Below, in pieces: positions 51,091 through 61,609 of a stretch of DNA of 64,000 bases. This stretch comes from Myxococcales bacterium (GTDB lineage Bacteria > Myxococcota_A > Polyangia > Polyangiales > Houyiibacteriaceae), in contig JAHEEE010000011.1 in assembly GCA_024640845.1 (NCBI GenBank), forward strand, positions 1 to 64,000, written 5' to 3'. Under the pieces are notes generated by a model. The model was not told where the DNA came from. It ran no database searches and was given only the letters and a program-made list of their open reading frames with translations. Position 1 is the stretch's first letter; each line of letters opens with the position of its first letter. Position numbers and translations under genes: made by a program.

Positions 51091-52057
51091 CGCCTACACT
51101 CCTCCTTGCGGCTTCGACGATGCGATCAACCTGGGGGATCGCTGCCTCCTCGAGGTGCTTGGCATACGGGATGGGCACTTCGAGTGTGCAGACGCGCTCG
51201 ATGGGTGCATCGAGATCGTAGAACGCATGCTCGGCCAGGGTCGCGCTAATCTCCGAAGCGAGGCTGCCCGTCTTCCAAGCCTCGTCAATAACCACCGCTC
51301 GATGGGTTCGCCGCACGCTGTCGACGATGGTGTCGCGGTCGAGGGGCCGAAGGCTTCGAAGATCCACGACCTCCGCGCTGATGCCGCCTTTGTCGAGCTC
51401 TTCGGCCGCACTGAGCGCCTTGTGCATCGAGCCGCCATAGGCGATGAGGCTGACATCCGTGCCGGATCGCCGAATGACCGCCTTCCATGGCGACAGCGGC
51501 GTCGCCGTCGTATCGAGCTCGCCCTCGATTCCGTAGAGCATCTGGTGCTCGAACACGAACACCGGATCGGGATCCTCGACCGCCGCTAGGAGCATGTCGT
51601 GCGCGTCCTGCACGGTGGCGGGCGCGAGTACCTTGATCCCCGGGATGTGCGCATACCAGTTCTCGAGGCTGTGCGAGTGCTGCGCGGCGATTTGCTTGCC
51701 ACCACCCGTTGCCATCCGGACCGCGATCGGCACCTGAAACTGCCCCCCTGACATATGCCGCATCACCGCTGCGTTGTTCACGACTTGATCGAGCGCCAGC
51801 AGGCTAAAGTTCACCGTCATGACCTCGACGATAGGCCGCATTCCTCCAAGGGCCGCGCCGATTCCGGCACCGACGAAGGTCGATTCACACAGAGGGGTGT
51901 CACGAATACGATCCTCGCCGAACTCCTCGAGCAGGCCCTTGCTCACAGCATAGGCGCCTCCATATCGGCCGACGTCCTCGCCCATCAAGAACACGCGATC
52001 GTCCTCGCGAAGCAAGGTCTGAAGGGCGGTTCGCACTGCGTCTCGGTATGTCGTCAC
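51083..52057 (-). CDS. 2-oxoacid dehydrogenase E1 beta subunit
   Basis: [70 protein letters not shown] start. Confidence 0.94.
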   Translation of the reverse strand: MTTYRDAVRTALQTLLREDDRVFLMGEDVGRYGGAYAVSKGLLEEFGEDRIRDTPLCESTFVGAGIGAALGGMRPIVEVMTVNFSLLALDQVVNNAAVMRHMSGGQFQVPIAVRMATGGGKQIAAQHSHSLENWYAHIPGIKVLAPATVQDAHDMLLAAVEDPDPVFVFEHQMLYGIEGELDTTATPLSPWKAVIRRSGTDVSLIAYGGSMHKALSAAEELDKGGISAEVVDLRSLRPLDRDTIVDSVRRTHRAVVIDEAWKTGSLASEISATLAEHAFYDLDAPIERVCTLEVPIPYAKHLEEAAIPQVDRIVEAARRSVGDG

Positions 52058-53025
52058 GACAAATCCCTCGCGTAGGTATGGCGCGTGATCTCCTCGACCG
52101 GCTCCCACTCGCCCTGTTCAGCGAACTCGACGGCTTCCGCGATTTCTTTCGCGGCGTCGTCTTCGATGGCGTCGATGTCCGCCTGCGTGATCAAGCCCTC
52201 TCCAAGCAAGCGCGACTGGAAGGCCGATATGGGGTCGTCCTGCTTTCGCTCCTCGACCTCTTCCTTCGAGCGGTAGAGCTCCGCGTCGTACATCGAGTGC
52301 GCACGAAACCGGTAGGTTTTGAGCTCCAGGAACCGTGGTTTGCTCGTCTCCCGAACCAACTCGGCCTCGTTGTGCACGGCGCGTTCGACGGCAACGACAT
52401 CCATTCCGTTCACCGAATCCGCCGGCACGCCATATCCCGGCGGATTATTGACGATGTCTTCGTCCGACACGTGGCGCGAAAGCGCCGTACCCATGGCGTA
52501 CTCGTTGTTTTCGCAGAGGAACAACACGGGCAGCTTCCAGAGCGCCGCCAAATTCAACGACTCGTGAAACTCTCCCTCGTCGGTAGCCCCATCGCCAAAG
52601 AAGCAAGCCGTCACCCGCGACTCACCTTTCATCTTGACGGCGAGCGCAAGCCCCACGGCGACGGGCAAGCCGCCTCCGACGATGGCGTGACCCCCATAGA
52701 AATTCCGTTTGGCCGAAAACAGATGCATCGACCCGCCGCGGCCGCCCGAGCACCCGTTCGCCTTGCCATACATCTCGGCCATGATCTCGCCTGCCGGAAT
52801 GCCTCGCACCAACGCCTGCCCGTGTTCTCGATACGTCGCCACGATGTTGTCGTCTCCGCGAAGCGCGTGCATAGCACCGACGCCCACCGCCTCTTCGCCG
52901 ATGTAGAGGTGCAAGAAGCCGCGGATCTTCTGTTTCGAGTAGAGTTCGGCGCTCTTTTCTTCGAGCCGCCGAATCCGAATCATGTCCCGCAAGAGCCCAA
53001 GTGCGTGGTCACGTGAGATGTCCAA
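52054..53025 (-). CDS. 2-oxoacid dehydrogenase E1 alpha subunit
   Basis: [90 protein letters not shown] start inferred. Confidence 0.94.
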   Translation of the reverse strand: MDISRDHALGLLRDMIRIRRLEEKSAELYSKQKIRGFLHLYIGEEAVGVGAMHALRGDDNIVATYREHGQALVRGIPAGEIMAEMYGKANGCSGGRGGSMHLFSAKRNFYGGHAIVGGGLPVAVGLALAVKMKGESRVTACFFGDGATDEGEFHESLNLAALWKLPVLFLCENNEYAMGTALSRHVSDEDIVNNPPGYGVPADSVNGMDVVAVERAVHNEAELVRETSKPRFLELKTYRFRAHSMYDAELYRSKEEVEERKQDDPISAFQSRLLGEGLITQADIDAIEDDAAKEIAEAVEFAEQGEWEPVEEITRHTYARDLS

Positions 53026-53027
53026 AG

Positions 53028-54815
53028 TCAACTGTCTGCTCCTTCCAAGGTTGAGATGTCCCCTTCGGGCAGTCCGAGCTCCCGCGCCTTGAGAAGGCGG
53101 CGCATGATCTTTCCGCTCCGGGTCTTCGGAAGCGATTGGCAGTAGTCGATCTCGCGAGGCGCCGCCGTGCCGAGGTTCTTCCGCCCGAACCCGAGGATCT
53201 CTTTTTGAAGCTCGTCGCTCCATTTTCGACCCGGTTGCAAACTGACGAAGGCTTTGATAATCGTGCCGGCCACCGGGTCCGGCTTGCCAATGACGCCCAC
53301 CTCGGCGACTGCAGGGTGCTTCATGATGACACTCTCGACCTCGAAGGGACCGATGAGGTGCCCGGCCGACTTGATCACGTCGTCGGCCCGGCCGACGAAC
53401 CAGTAGTATCCCTCGTCGTCGCGCCGCGCGAGGTCACCCGAGAGATACCAGCCGTCGCGAAAGCACGCCTCGTACCGCTCCTGGTTGTTCCAGTAGCCGC
53501 GAAACACCGACGGCCAGTCGGGACGCAATGCAAGCTCACCATCCTGGTCCGGGTCGTCGACTTCGTGCATGTGTCCGTCGTCGCCTTCGCGAACGATACC
53601 GGCCGTGATCCCGGGCATCGGCCTGCCCATCGAACCCGGCTTCACGTCCATGGACGCGTAATTTGCAATCATGATCCCGCCCGTTTCGGTCTGCCACCAG
53701 TTGTCGTGGAAGGGCATGCCGAACACCTCCTGGCCCCAAACGACGGCTTGTGGATTCAACGGCTCGCCGACGCTTGCCATGAAGCGCAATGCGGATAGGT
53801 CCTTGCTTTGCGGAAACTCGGCTCCCGCCCTCATCAGCATTCGAATCGCCGTCGGAGCCGTGTACCAAACCTGGATCTTTTCCTCTTCGAGGATCTGATA
53901 CCAACGCTTCGGGTCGAACTCGGCCTCGTCGACGACCATGGTCACCCGATTGGTGAGCGGCGCGCTGATGCCATACGACGTGCCCGTGACCCAACCTGGA
54001 TCCGCCGTGCACCAGTAGACATCACCTGGGTGCAGGTCGAGCGCGAGCTTGCCCGTCACGTAGTGCGTCAGCACGGCACCGTGCACGTGATAGGCTCCCT
54101 TCGGGGTGCCAGTCGTCCCGCTGGTAAAATGCAGCACCGCCGGCGTTTCGGGGTCGGTGTCTGCGATCCGATAGTCGGCTGCGGCGGACGCCATCGCGTC
54201 CGCCCAATCGGTCGTACCTTCGGGGTGCTTGGGCCGCTTTGGGTCTCCGACGATGAGCACGTGCTCGAGCGTCGGAATCTGATCCCGAATGGCCGCAATT
54301 CGACGGTTGAACAAACGCTCGGTCGTGAAGAGCACACTCGCCCCGCCGAGGTTCAGTCGCTGCAGGATGGGCTCGGGTCCAAACGCCGAGAACAGCGGAC
54401 AGAACATCGCTCGATGCTTCAGCGTGCCGAGCGCGCAAACGTAGAGCTCGGGGATGCGCCCGGTGAGTGAGTATACGCGGTCGCCGGGATGAACGCCGAG
54501 TCCGGCGAGCACATTCGCAAAGCGATCGCTGAGCGAATCGAGCTCCGCATAGCTAATCTCGGTTCGCCCTCCGTTCTTGCCGAGCCAGATGATCGCGGTC
54601 TGTGAGCCGTGGCCACCCGCGACGTGCCGCGCGACGGCCTCGTACGCGAGATTGAGCCCGCCTCCGTCAGGAAGCCCGTCGAGCTCTTCCCTGGCGCGTC
54701 CCCACGAGAACGACGCTCGTTCGCGCGTGTAATCACTGAGATTCGGACCCGCCTGCCCCTCGTGAAGTTCTTTTCGGATGCGCATGTCCACGCTGGGAAA
54801 CCCACATGCATCCAC
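53028..54815 (-). CDS. AMP-forming acetyl/acyl-CoA synthetase
   Basis: [82 protein letters not shown]. Confidence 0.94.
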   Translation of the reverse strand: MDACGFPSVDMRIRKELHEGQAGPNLSDYTRERASFSWGRAREELDGLPDGGGLNLAYEAVARHVAGGHGSQTAIIWLGKNGGRTEISYAELDSLSDRFANVLAGLGVHPGDRVYSLTGRIPELYVCALGTLKHRAMFCPLFSAFGPEPILQRLNLGGASVLFTTERLFNRRIAAIRDQIPTLEHVLIVGDPKRPKHPEGTTDWADAMASAAADYRIADTDPETPAVLHFTSGTTGTPKGAYHVHGAVLTHYVTGKLALDLHPGDVYWCTADPGWVTGTSYGISAPLTNRVTMVVDEAEFDPKRWYQILEEEKIQVWYTAPTAIRMLMRAGAEFPQSKDLSALRFMASVGEPLNPQAVVWGQEVFGMPFHDNWWQTETGGIMIANYASMDVKPGSMGRPMPGITAGIVREGDDGHMHEVDDPDQDGELALRPDWPSVFRGYWNNQERYEACFRDGWYLSGDLARRDDEGYYWFVGRADDVIKSAGHLIGPFEVESVIMKHPAVAEVGVIGKPDPVAGTIIKAFVSLQPGRKWSDELQKEILGFGRKNLGTAAPREIDYCQSLPKTRSGKIMRRLLKARELGLPEGDISTLEGADS

Positions 54816-54883
54816 CGAGCCAAGTCGACACCGGACCTAACTGTCCCTGTGTACCCGTGGAAAATGGCTCGAGGAACTGGCGC

Positions 54884-54908
54884 GAAGGGCGCGGATCTTG
54901 CGCCCTTC
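54884..54908. promoter_or_regulatory. Perfect 9-bp dyad GAAGGGCGC-N7-GCGCCCTTC (possible enhancer-binding-protein site)
   Basis: Exact inverted repeat about 105 bp upstream of the predicted sigma54 start site; no U-tract. Confidence 0.45.
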
Positions 54909-54973
54909 AGGGGCTCTCGCGAAGAAGTTGCGTCTACTTCCAGCGAGCTCGCGCGAAACCACGGGGGTTACGT

Positions 54974-54991
54974 TTGGCACGGGCGGTGCTA
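54974..54991 (+). promoter_or_regulatory. Sigma54 (-24/-12) promoter TTGGCACGggcggTGCTA
   Basis: -24 TTGGCACG matches consensus, GG-to-GC spacing is exactly 12 nt. Confidence 0.6.
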
Positions 54992-55025
54992 GTGGTAACA
55001 ACCCGGAACCCTCAAGGAGGAGACC

Positions 55026-55295
55026 ATGAGTGCCGATCAAGCAGACAAGAAACTGAAGCAGGACCTGGAAGATACGCGCAACGACCTCAAGCGTGCCGCA
55101 GACGAGATCAGGCTCAAGCTGCACCTTGCCGGAATGGACGCAAAGGACGCGTGGGAAGAGGTTCAGCCACGCTTGGCGGACTTCGAACAGCGTTTCGATG
55201 CGAAGGCCGAAGAGGTCGGTGAAGAGCTCAAGGCGCTTGGCAGCGACATCATGAAGCGCCTGCAGAACATCAAGTCGAAGATCTCGTCAGAGTAG
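55026..55295 (+). CDS. Small helical/coiled-coil hypothetical protein
   Basis: Strong RBS aaggagga; MSADQADKKLKQDLEDTRNDLKRAADEIRLKLHLAGMDAKDAWEEVQPRL... Confidence 0.75.
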   Translation: MSADQADKKLKQDLEDTRNDLKRAADEIRLKLHLAGMDAKDAWEEVQPRLADFEQRFDAKAEEVGEELKALGSDIMKRLQNIKSKISSE

Positions 55296-55300
55296 AGAAG

Positions 55301-55756
55301 TCAGCCTGCGTCGGGGGCTCGTTCCCGCACGACGAACACGCTGCACGGCGCGTGACGCACGGTGTTCTCCGCGACGCTCCCCAAGAGGCGTCTGAGAACC
55401 CCGGTGCGGCCGTGCGAACCGAGGACGATCAAGCTTGCGTTCGTCTCGGTCGCGACGCGGCAAATCTCGACCGAAGGCGAGGCGGACGGGCGCGCGTCGT
55501 ACTGGACGTCCGTGTCATCGAGATGACCGAAGTAGGAGTGACGGGCCTGTTTGAGCAGGTGCATGGACTCCTCGTCCCACCCTCGGCCTTCGCGCTCCGC
55601 CGGGGCGCGCGCGGCCGGTCGCTTCAACTTTTTGGGATCGAAGACATGGATGATGAACACCCGGGTCTCGTCCCGCCGAGCAATCTCCGCCGTCCGTTCG
55701 AGCGCAAGGTCGGAACATGCGGAAAAATCCGTACAAACGACGATGAGCGGCTTCAT
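55301..55756 (-). CDS. Universal stress protein (UspA family)
   Basis: IVVCTDFSACSDLALERTAEIARR...; IVLGSHGRTGVLRRLLGSVAENTVRHAPCSVFVV. Confidence 0.93.
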   Translation of the reverse strand: MKPLIVVCTDFSACSDLALERTAEIARRDETRVFIIHVFDPKKLKRPAARAPAEREGRGWDEESMHLLKQARHSYFGHLDDTDVQYDARPSASPSVEICRVATETNASLIVLGSHGRTGVLRRLLGSVAENTVRHAPCSVFVVRERAPDAG

Positions 55757-56802
55757 AGGGTCAAGAGGATTTTGCCGGTGCGGCCGGGACGGCCGGCATG
55801 GTTCAGGGCCGCATGGATCTCATCGAGGGCGTAAATCCGTTCGACCGTCGTGCCGAGAACGTCGCTCGCGATCAGCTTTGCCGTGGCACGCACCAAACCG
55901 ATGCGCTGGAAGAGAGAGCGGTTCGCGAGATAGGCCGGTAGGTAAAAGCCCTCGACCGTCGTCATCGGCATCATGATGTCGCGCGGAGGAAGCGAGATCG
56001 GCTCTGGGCTGAGGGTGCCGTAGCAGATCATGCGTCCGCCGGGCGCGAGTGTGCGAAGCACCTGCGAGCCCGTGGGACCTCCGACGCAGTCCAAGACGTA
56101 CTGGACGCCGCTCGGCGTGTACCGATGCACCGCCTCGATGACGTCTTGATCCTCGGTGGCGATCACGTACTTCGCGCCCGCCTTTTTCAAGCGCTCCGCT
56201 CCGGCCCGGCTTCGCACCACGTTGATCACGCGAAATCCGTCTGCGCGCCCCAGGTTGCGCACCATTTGGCAGAGCGCAGACCCACCCGCGGTCTGCAGTA
56301 CCACGGCGCCCCTCGGCACCTGGAGCACGTGCCGAACCATGATCAGCGCGGTCAGCGGATTCACGAAAAACGAGCACGCTTGCTCATCGGTCAACGAACG
56401 AGGAACCGGAAACGCGCGCTTTGCATCGATCAGTGTTTGCTCTTGCCATGTGCCATGGGGGGGGCCGCCGACGACCGCTACGCGCTTGCCGACCAATCGC
56501 CGCGCCAAGAGCCCACCGCCGGACTCTTCCACCACACCGACCCCTTCGACGCCCAAGGAATACGGCGGTGCGGGTGACGGGTTGCCGTCCGGCCCGGTCG
56601 GCCGCTCGACCCCACGGTTCCAAATCATGCGGGCGAACGCTCGTTCATACGTGCCGTTGATGTAGTTGAAGTCGGACGGGTTCACGGGCGCCATGTGCAT
56701 GCGGACGCGAACCTGCCCCGGACCGGGTGATGGGATCGCCACGTCGCGGATCCGCACTGCGGACGGGTCATCGCTGTGCGCATCGACCATGGCGGACTTC
56801 AT
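55753..56802 (-). CDS. Medium-chain dehydrogenase/reductase (quinone/enoyl reductase-like)
   Basis: PGPGQVRVRMHMAPVNPSDFNYINGTY, GVEGVGVVEESG, VLQTAGGSALCQMVRNLGRADGFRVINVVR. Confidence 0.88.
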   Translation of the reverse strand: MKSAMVDAHSDDPSAVRIRDVAIPSPGPGQVRVRMHMAPVNPSDFNYINGTYERAFARMIWNRGVERPTGPDGNPSPAPPYSLGVEGVGVVEESGGGLLARRLVGKRVAVVGGPPHGTWQEQTLIDAKRAFPVPRSLTDEQACSFFVNPLTALIMVRHVLQVPRGAVVLQTAGGSALCQMVRNLGRADGFRVINVVRSRAGAERLKKAGAKYVIATEDQDVIEAVHRYTPSGVQYVLDCVGGPTGSQVLRTLAPGGRMICYGTLSPEPISLPPRDIMMPMTTVEGFYLPAYLANRSLFQRIGLVRATAKLIASDVLGTTVERIYALDEIHAALNHAGRPGRTGKILLTL

Positions 56803-56806
56803 CCCG

Positions 56807-57616
56807 TCACCCGCCTTTCGGTCCGCTCAACCCACTTGGCATGGCGAACGGCCAGTTCGAGTCCACGGTGCCGCCGTCGACCTCGAGCACCTTGCCCGTC
56901 ACCCAGCTTCCCGCCTCGGAGAGCAGATAGAGCGCAGCCGCCCCGATATCTTCGACCGTGCCGAGACGTTTGAGCGGAGTGAGGTCCTCCATTTGCTTCG
57001 CGAGCGACTTGTCTGCGGTCACCATGGCAAGCGCATCGGTTTGCGTCGCGCCCACTGCAATCGCGTTGACGCGGACATGCGGAGCCCACTCGTGGGCGAG
57101 CAGCCTCGTCATGTGCGACATCGCCGCTTTTGCGGTGCCGTACGCGACGAAGCCGTTGTCGACCAAGTGCGAGAGCCCCGAGGTGATGTTGACGATGGCG
57201 CCATGCTCGCGCTCCGCCATCGAGGGGGCGAGCGCGCGTGACAAATGGAACGCGGTCGTCACGTTGAAGTGAAACGCCTTGTCGAGCTCGTCGTCGGTGC
57301 AATGCAACGCGGGACCCGGCAATGTTCCCCCGGCGTTGTTGACGAGAAAGTCGACGCCACCGAATTCTTCGAGCGCCCTTGCCGCAAGACGTTCGAGCTG
57401 CTCGCCGTCCAACACGTCCGTCGGCACGACGAGCGCACGGCCGCCGTTTTGTTCGACGATGGTCGCAACTTCTCGCAGCGTGTGTTCGCGTCTGGCGGCC
57501 AAGACCATGTCGGCTCCGGCCTCGGCAAGCGCAATTGATATCCCTCGGCCGATACCTCTACCGGCGCCTGTCACGACGGCAACTCGTCCGTCAACCCTAA
57601 AGCGGTCCAGAATCAT
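56807..57616 (-). CDS. SDR-family oxidoreductase
   Basis: VAVVTGAGRGIGRGISIALAEAGAD, LVNNAGG, GFVAYGTAKAAM, VNAIAVG. Confidence 0.92.
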   Translation of the reverse strand: MILDRFRVDGRVAVVTGAGRGIGRGISIALAEAGADMVLAARREHTLREVATIVEQNGGRALVVPTDVLDGEQLERLAARALEEFGGVDFLVNNAGGTLPGPALHCTDDELDKAFHFNVTTAFHLSRALAPSMAEREHGAIVNITSGLSHLVDNGFVAYGTAKAAMSHMTRLLAHEWAPHVRVNAIAVGATQTDALAMVTADKSLAKQMEDLTPLKRLGTVEDIGAAALYLLSEAGSWVTGKVLEVDGGTVDSNWPFAMPSGLSGPKGG

Positions 57617-57680
57617 AGATGGGCGATCTCCGGCGCGTACTTTCCGGCAAAGCCCCAAAATTCGCAACAGGCGTATTGCG

Positions 57681-57709
57681 TTGACCCACCTCACCGGGTC
57701 CCGTATTTT
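57681..57709 (+). promoter_or_regulatory. Candidate sigma70-like promoter TTGACC-N17-TATTTT for the anbu gene
   Basis: Predicted start site falls at or next to ATG 57717, implying leaderless mRNA. Confidence 0.4.
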
Positions 57710-57716
57710 CTCCCGG

Positions 57717-58472
57717 ATGACCTATTGTATCGCCGTGAGGGTGAATCAGGGGTTGGTGTTCGCATCGGATTCCCGGACCAACGCCGGAGTCGACCACATC
57801 AGCACCTACGGCAAAATGCACACCTTCTGCGGCGACGGGGAGCGCTTCTTCACGCTGCTGACCGCAGGGAACCTCGCGACCAGCCGGGCCGTCGTGACGC
57901 ACCTCCGGCGCGACATCGAAGACGGCGCGGAGACGAGCCTCGCCACGGTCAAACGCCTCACTGGCGCAGCGGACTACATCGGCCAGATCAGCACCGAGGA
58001 GCAGCGCAAGCACGACAAGCTCGCCAAAGGCAAGGGATTCAGCGCCGGCGCGAGCTTCATCCTAGGGGGCCAAATCAAGGATGCAGAGCACTCGATCCTC
58101 CTCATCTATCCGGAAGGCAACTACATTCCCGTCTCCCGTCATTCGCCGTTTCTCCAGATCGGCGAGGAGAAGTATGGCAAGCCGATCCTCGATCGCATCA
58201 TCGAGCCGAACGTCAGCCTAGAGGTCGCCGGCCGGTGCGCCCTGGTTTCGATGGACTCCACCATGCGAAGCAACGCGAGCGTGGGGCCGCCGATCGACCT
58301 CTTGCTGTACTCAGCCGGCACGCAGCGGCCCGGCAGCCACGTGACCTTCGGCGAAGACGACGAGTACCTCCGCGCGCTCCGGCGTGGTTGGCAAGACAGC
58401 CTGAAGAACGCCTTCAACAACCTGCCGACCCTGCCCTTGCCGGCCGGCGCCATGCGGCTGGTCGACGGTTGA
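57717..58472 (+). CDS. Anbu-type proteasome-related peptidase
   Basis: MTYCIAVRVNQGLVFASDSRTNAGVDHISTYGKMH, LLTAGNLATSRAVV, ASFILGGQI; Thr2 predicted nucleophile. Confidence 0.93.
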   Translation: MTYCIAVRVNQGLVFASDSRTNAGVDHISTYGKMHTFCGDGERFFTLLTAGNLATSRAVVTHLRRDIEDGAETSLATVKRLTGAADYIGQISTEEQRKHDKLAKGKGFSAGASFILGGQIKDAEHSILLIYPEGNYIPVSRHSPFLQIGEEKYGKPILDRIIEPNVSLEVAGRCALVSMDSTMRSNASVGPPIDLLLYSAGTQRPGSHVTFGEDDEYLRALRRGWQDSLKNAFNNLPTLPLPAGAMRLVDG

Positions 58473-58479
58473 GCTTCGA

Positions 58480-60591
58480 TTACTGGCCGAGACCCTGCCG
58501 TCTGAGATCGAGCGTGTAGTAGCTCTCGTCGGTATAGACCCCGGGTTGAAGCTCTCTTCGCACGCCCACATCTTCCGCGGAGGTTCCCCACCGGGCGCTT
58601 CGCCGCGCACGCGCCTCCTCGAGGTCGCGCGGACCGGCTTTGTAGACCGGCCCGTCGGGGTTCCAGTAGTAGTACTTCCCCGAGGCCGCCACGACCCCCG
58701 AGCGGTCGACCACCTCGATGCGAACCGGCGATTGGATCGGGACGTGGGGATGAAGCGCGGGCCAGCCGCTGGCCGCCTTGTAGCGGACGCCGGCGGCCAG
58801 TGTCCCGCCGAAGTCGTGAAAGCGTACGACGAATCCGTCGACCGCGACTTGGCATCGATCGAGGAGGGCCGGGTTCGTCAAGGAGAGCTCGATACGGTCG
58901 GTCGAGTTATCAACCATCCGCGACGTGGTTCCACCGTCGGACATCTCGGCCATAAGCGGCCAGGGCTCGAGCGCCTGGCGTACGACCACCTCTCCATCAT
59001 CGAGCTCGAGCCGGCCGAGCACGGCAAAACGCGCCTCGAAGATCCCAAGCAGCCAATCACGCTCGAACGGAAGGCCAGCGGCCGCGAGGTCGCTGCAGAC
59101 CATGCCTAGGTCCTCCCAGAGCCCGGCCGGAAGCATGTAGCGATCGTGCAGACTCGCGCCGTGCCGAACGAGAGCTCCCTTGCACGGCTCGGCGGCCAAC
59201 ATGGCGAAGATCGCACGAACGAACAGAGCCGAGAGCGATTGCAACGCAACGTCGTGCATCGTCTCGAAGGCCCGAAGCTCGATCAAGCCCTGAAGGCCCA
59301 TCGGCGAGTCGTAGTTCCACAACTTGTCGATGCTGATCTCGGCGAGGTGCGTGTTGCCCGCACTGTCGGTGAGGAGGTTCCGAAACAGGCGATCCAAAAG
59401 GCCGCGATCGCCGGAACCATTCGCAGGGTCGGTGCCGAGGCATGCTGTCTCGAGCTCGTAGAGCTTGGCGAGCAGGGTTTCGTCGGCGCGCGGCGCTTGC
59501 GAGCCGGGCCCCACGTACTGACCCGAAAAGAAGTATGACAAAGCGGGATGCCGTTGCCAGTAGCGAATGATGCTGCCGAGAAGCGCGGGGTGCTCGAAGA
59601 ACGGGTTCTCATCGACGCTCGGACCGCCAAACAACACGTGCGCGCCACCGCCCGTTCCCTGAATCTGACCGTTGAGGTGGCGGCGGATCGTGTAGAGACC
59701 CTCCGCTTCGGCAGCTTTGGTGATTCTCGTCAGAACCCGATCGTAGTCCCGCCACGTCTTGGTCGGCGGAAGGTTGACCTCGAGCACGCCGGGGTCTGCC
59801 GCCAATCCGACCGTTGTCACTCCCGGGGATTGGTTCGGCCGGTAGCCACACAACACGAGTCGTGAAACCTGGCGTTTGACGGCAACCCGCTCGATGAGGC
59901 GAATCAACGCGGCAAACCCGTCGAAGTCGAGCGGCGGCACGAAGAGATGCAGCGCACCGTCGGTGGCCTCCACGGTCAACGCGCGCCGAATGTGACTCTC
60001 GTCGAGCTCGCCAAGTGGCAGCCGCAATCCGACAGGGCTCATTCCGGGGACCAGCACGACTGGCTTCTCGCGCGAGAACGGCCAATCGCCGGAAACCCAA
60101 TCGCCATCCCGCCGATCGAGCGGTAAGACCCATCCGCGCGGAGTATCGAGCGAGCCCCCCTTCTCGATGCACGGTAACACGTACTGCTTTACGCCGAGCT
60201 CGCTCGCGAGCGCCGCGATCAGCTTGCGCGCATCGCGATTGGTCGCTTCGCTCCCGCCTCCCTCGAGCGCGAAGATCTCGGGGTGACGCCACATCGGAAC
60301 ACCGTCCTCTCGATGCAACGTAAGCACCACCCATCGCGGCAGCGGCTCGCCAGGATACTGCTTGCCGAAGATCTGCATCACCAGCCCGCCGGGATAGACC
60401 TCGCGCAAGAGCCGCGCCGTCAGTCGCTGCGCGTACCCGAGCTTTTCCGGTCCCATGGCCTCGTTGTTCCACTCGCGGCCGTCCGGGTCTGCCGGGATGA
60501 AGGTTGGCTCTCCACCCATCGTCAGGACCAGACCGCACCCCCGCAACTTGTCCTCGACCGCCCCGGCGAGCTCGTCGATGGCGCTGCTCAC
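58480..60591 (-). CDS. DUF2126-type protein (C-terminal partner of bacterial transglutaminase-like proteins)
   Basis: LTMGGEPTFIPADPDGREWNNEAMGPEKLGYAQRLTARL, RPNQSPGVTTVGLAADPGVLEVNLPPTKTWRDYDRVL, GTGGGAHVLFGGPSVDENPFFEHPALLGSIIRYWQRHPALSYFFSGQYVGPGSQAPRADE. Confidence 0.9.
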   Translation of the reverse strand: MSSAIDELAGAVEDKLRGCGLVLTMGGEPTFIPADPDGREWNNEAMGPEKLGYAQRLTARLLREVYPGGLVMQIFGKQYPGEPLPRWVVLTLHREDGVPMWRHPEIFALEGGGSEATNRDARKLIAALASELGVKQYVLPCIEKGGSLDTPRGWVLPLDRRDGDWVSGDWPFSREKPVVLVPGMSPVGLRLPLGELDESHIRRALTVEATDGALHLFVPPLDFDGFAALIRLIERVAVKRQVSRLVLCGYRPNQSPGVTTVGLAADPGVLEVNLPPTKTWRDYDRVLTRITKAAEAEGLYTIRRHLNGQIQGTGGGAHVLFGGPSVDENPFFEHPALLGSIIRYWQRHPALSYFFSGQYVGPGSQAPRADETLLAKLYELETACLGTDPANGSGDRGLLDRLFRNLLTDSAGNTHLAEISIDKLWNYDSPMGLQGLIELRAFETMHDVALQSLSALFVRAIFAMLAAEPCKGALVRHGASLHDRYMLPAGLWEDLGMVCSDLAAAGLPFERDWLLGIFEARFAVLGRLELDDGEVVVRQALEPWPLMAEMSDGGTTSRMVDNSTDRIELSLTNPALLDRCQVAVDGFVVRFHDFGGTLAAGVRYKAASGWPALHPHVPIQSPVRIEVVDRSGVVAASGKYYYWNPDGPVYKAGPRDLEEARARRSARWGTSAEDVGVRRELQPGVYTDESYYTLDLRRQGLGQ

Positions 60592-61472
60592 TCCCGTGCC
60601 TCCTCGATCGTCAATGCGACCTGCATCCGTGATGCGACGCCGCCGACGTGGAAGTACTGCCCCTGGATCGGGCTCACCCACTCCGGCCGGTTGGCAACCG
60701 CCGCAGGCAAGAAGTGATGGTCCGCGACGAGCCCGTTGGTCGGGTCGAAACCCCGCCAACCCGCCCCCGGCAAATACACCTCGGCCCATGCATGCATCGA
60801 GCCCGCGGCAACGTTGAAAGTCGTGGCCCCGTCCGGACGCGGAGGCTCGTAAAGATAGCCGCTCACGAACCTTGCTGCCAAACCGAGCTGGCGGCTGGTT
60901 GCGACGAAGAACTCAGCCATGTCCCGACAGGAGCCGCACCTCCGGTCGAGCGTTTCGTTTGCAGTCTGCGTACCTTCTTCGTCGCGACTCTCGTATCGGA
61001 TCTGTCGATGAATCGCCAAGTTGAGATCGGTGAGAAACGAAAAGGTCTCTCGCGGCTTGCTCAGATCCCCGAGCGCTGCGCGAGCCCACTCCAACACCCG
61101 CCAACGTTCCAGCTCCTCGGCCTCTAGATAGGGCCGAAGCGCGCTCTTCTCTCGCGCGTCATAGGTGAACGGAAAGTTGCTCGCGCGGCTCTCCAAGATG
61201 AAATCGAACGGGTTCTCTTCGGCGACTTCAAACGCCATGCGGCAGTGAAAGGAGAGCAGTGACGACTTCTCGAGACCGAAGCTGACGACGGCCACTACGT
61301 TGTTGAAGCAATCGCGCACCCATCGGACCTTGCCCGCGGGCTGGGAACTGAGCTCGAACGACTCGACGTGAATCGTCTGGCTTTCGCGAGGGCGGAGATA
61401 GAGCGAGTGCTCACCGAACCCTACAACTTGCTCGTACCGATATTCGGTAAGATGGTCGACTACGATCTTCAT
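60588..61472 (-). CDS. Transglutaminase-like protein
   Basis: Catalytic triad context RRCGSCRDMAEFFV / GSMHAWAEVYLPGAGW / RGFDPTNG; N-term beta-sandwich TEYRYEQVVGFGEHSLYLRPRES. Confidence 0.93.
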   Translation of the reverse strand: MKIVVDHLTEYRYEQVVGFGEHSLYLRPRESQTIHVESFELSSQPAGKVRWVRDCFNNVVAVVSFGLEKSSLLSFHCRMAFEVAEENPFDFILESRASNFPFTYDAREKSALRPYLEAEELERWRVLEWARAALGDLSKPRETFSFLTDLNLAIHRQIRYESRDEEGTQTANETLDRRCGSCRDMAEFFVATSRQLGLAARFVSGYLYEPPRPDGATTFNVAAGSMHAWAEVYLPGAGWRGFDPTNGLVADHHFLPAAVANRPEWVSPIQGQYFHVGGVASRMQVALTIEEARE

Positions 61473-61609
61473 CTGCGACTGGATTAGCAGGTTTCCGCCG
61501 CTGATGTGATTTCGAAAAGGTTTCCGAGTCGTATCTCTATCGCAACTTCGGCGACAATGGCCCATGGGGTGCTGCGAACTCCTCAGAAGAGCGATATTCT
61601 TCGGGAATC

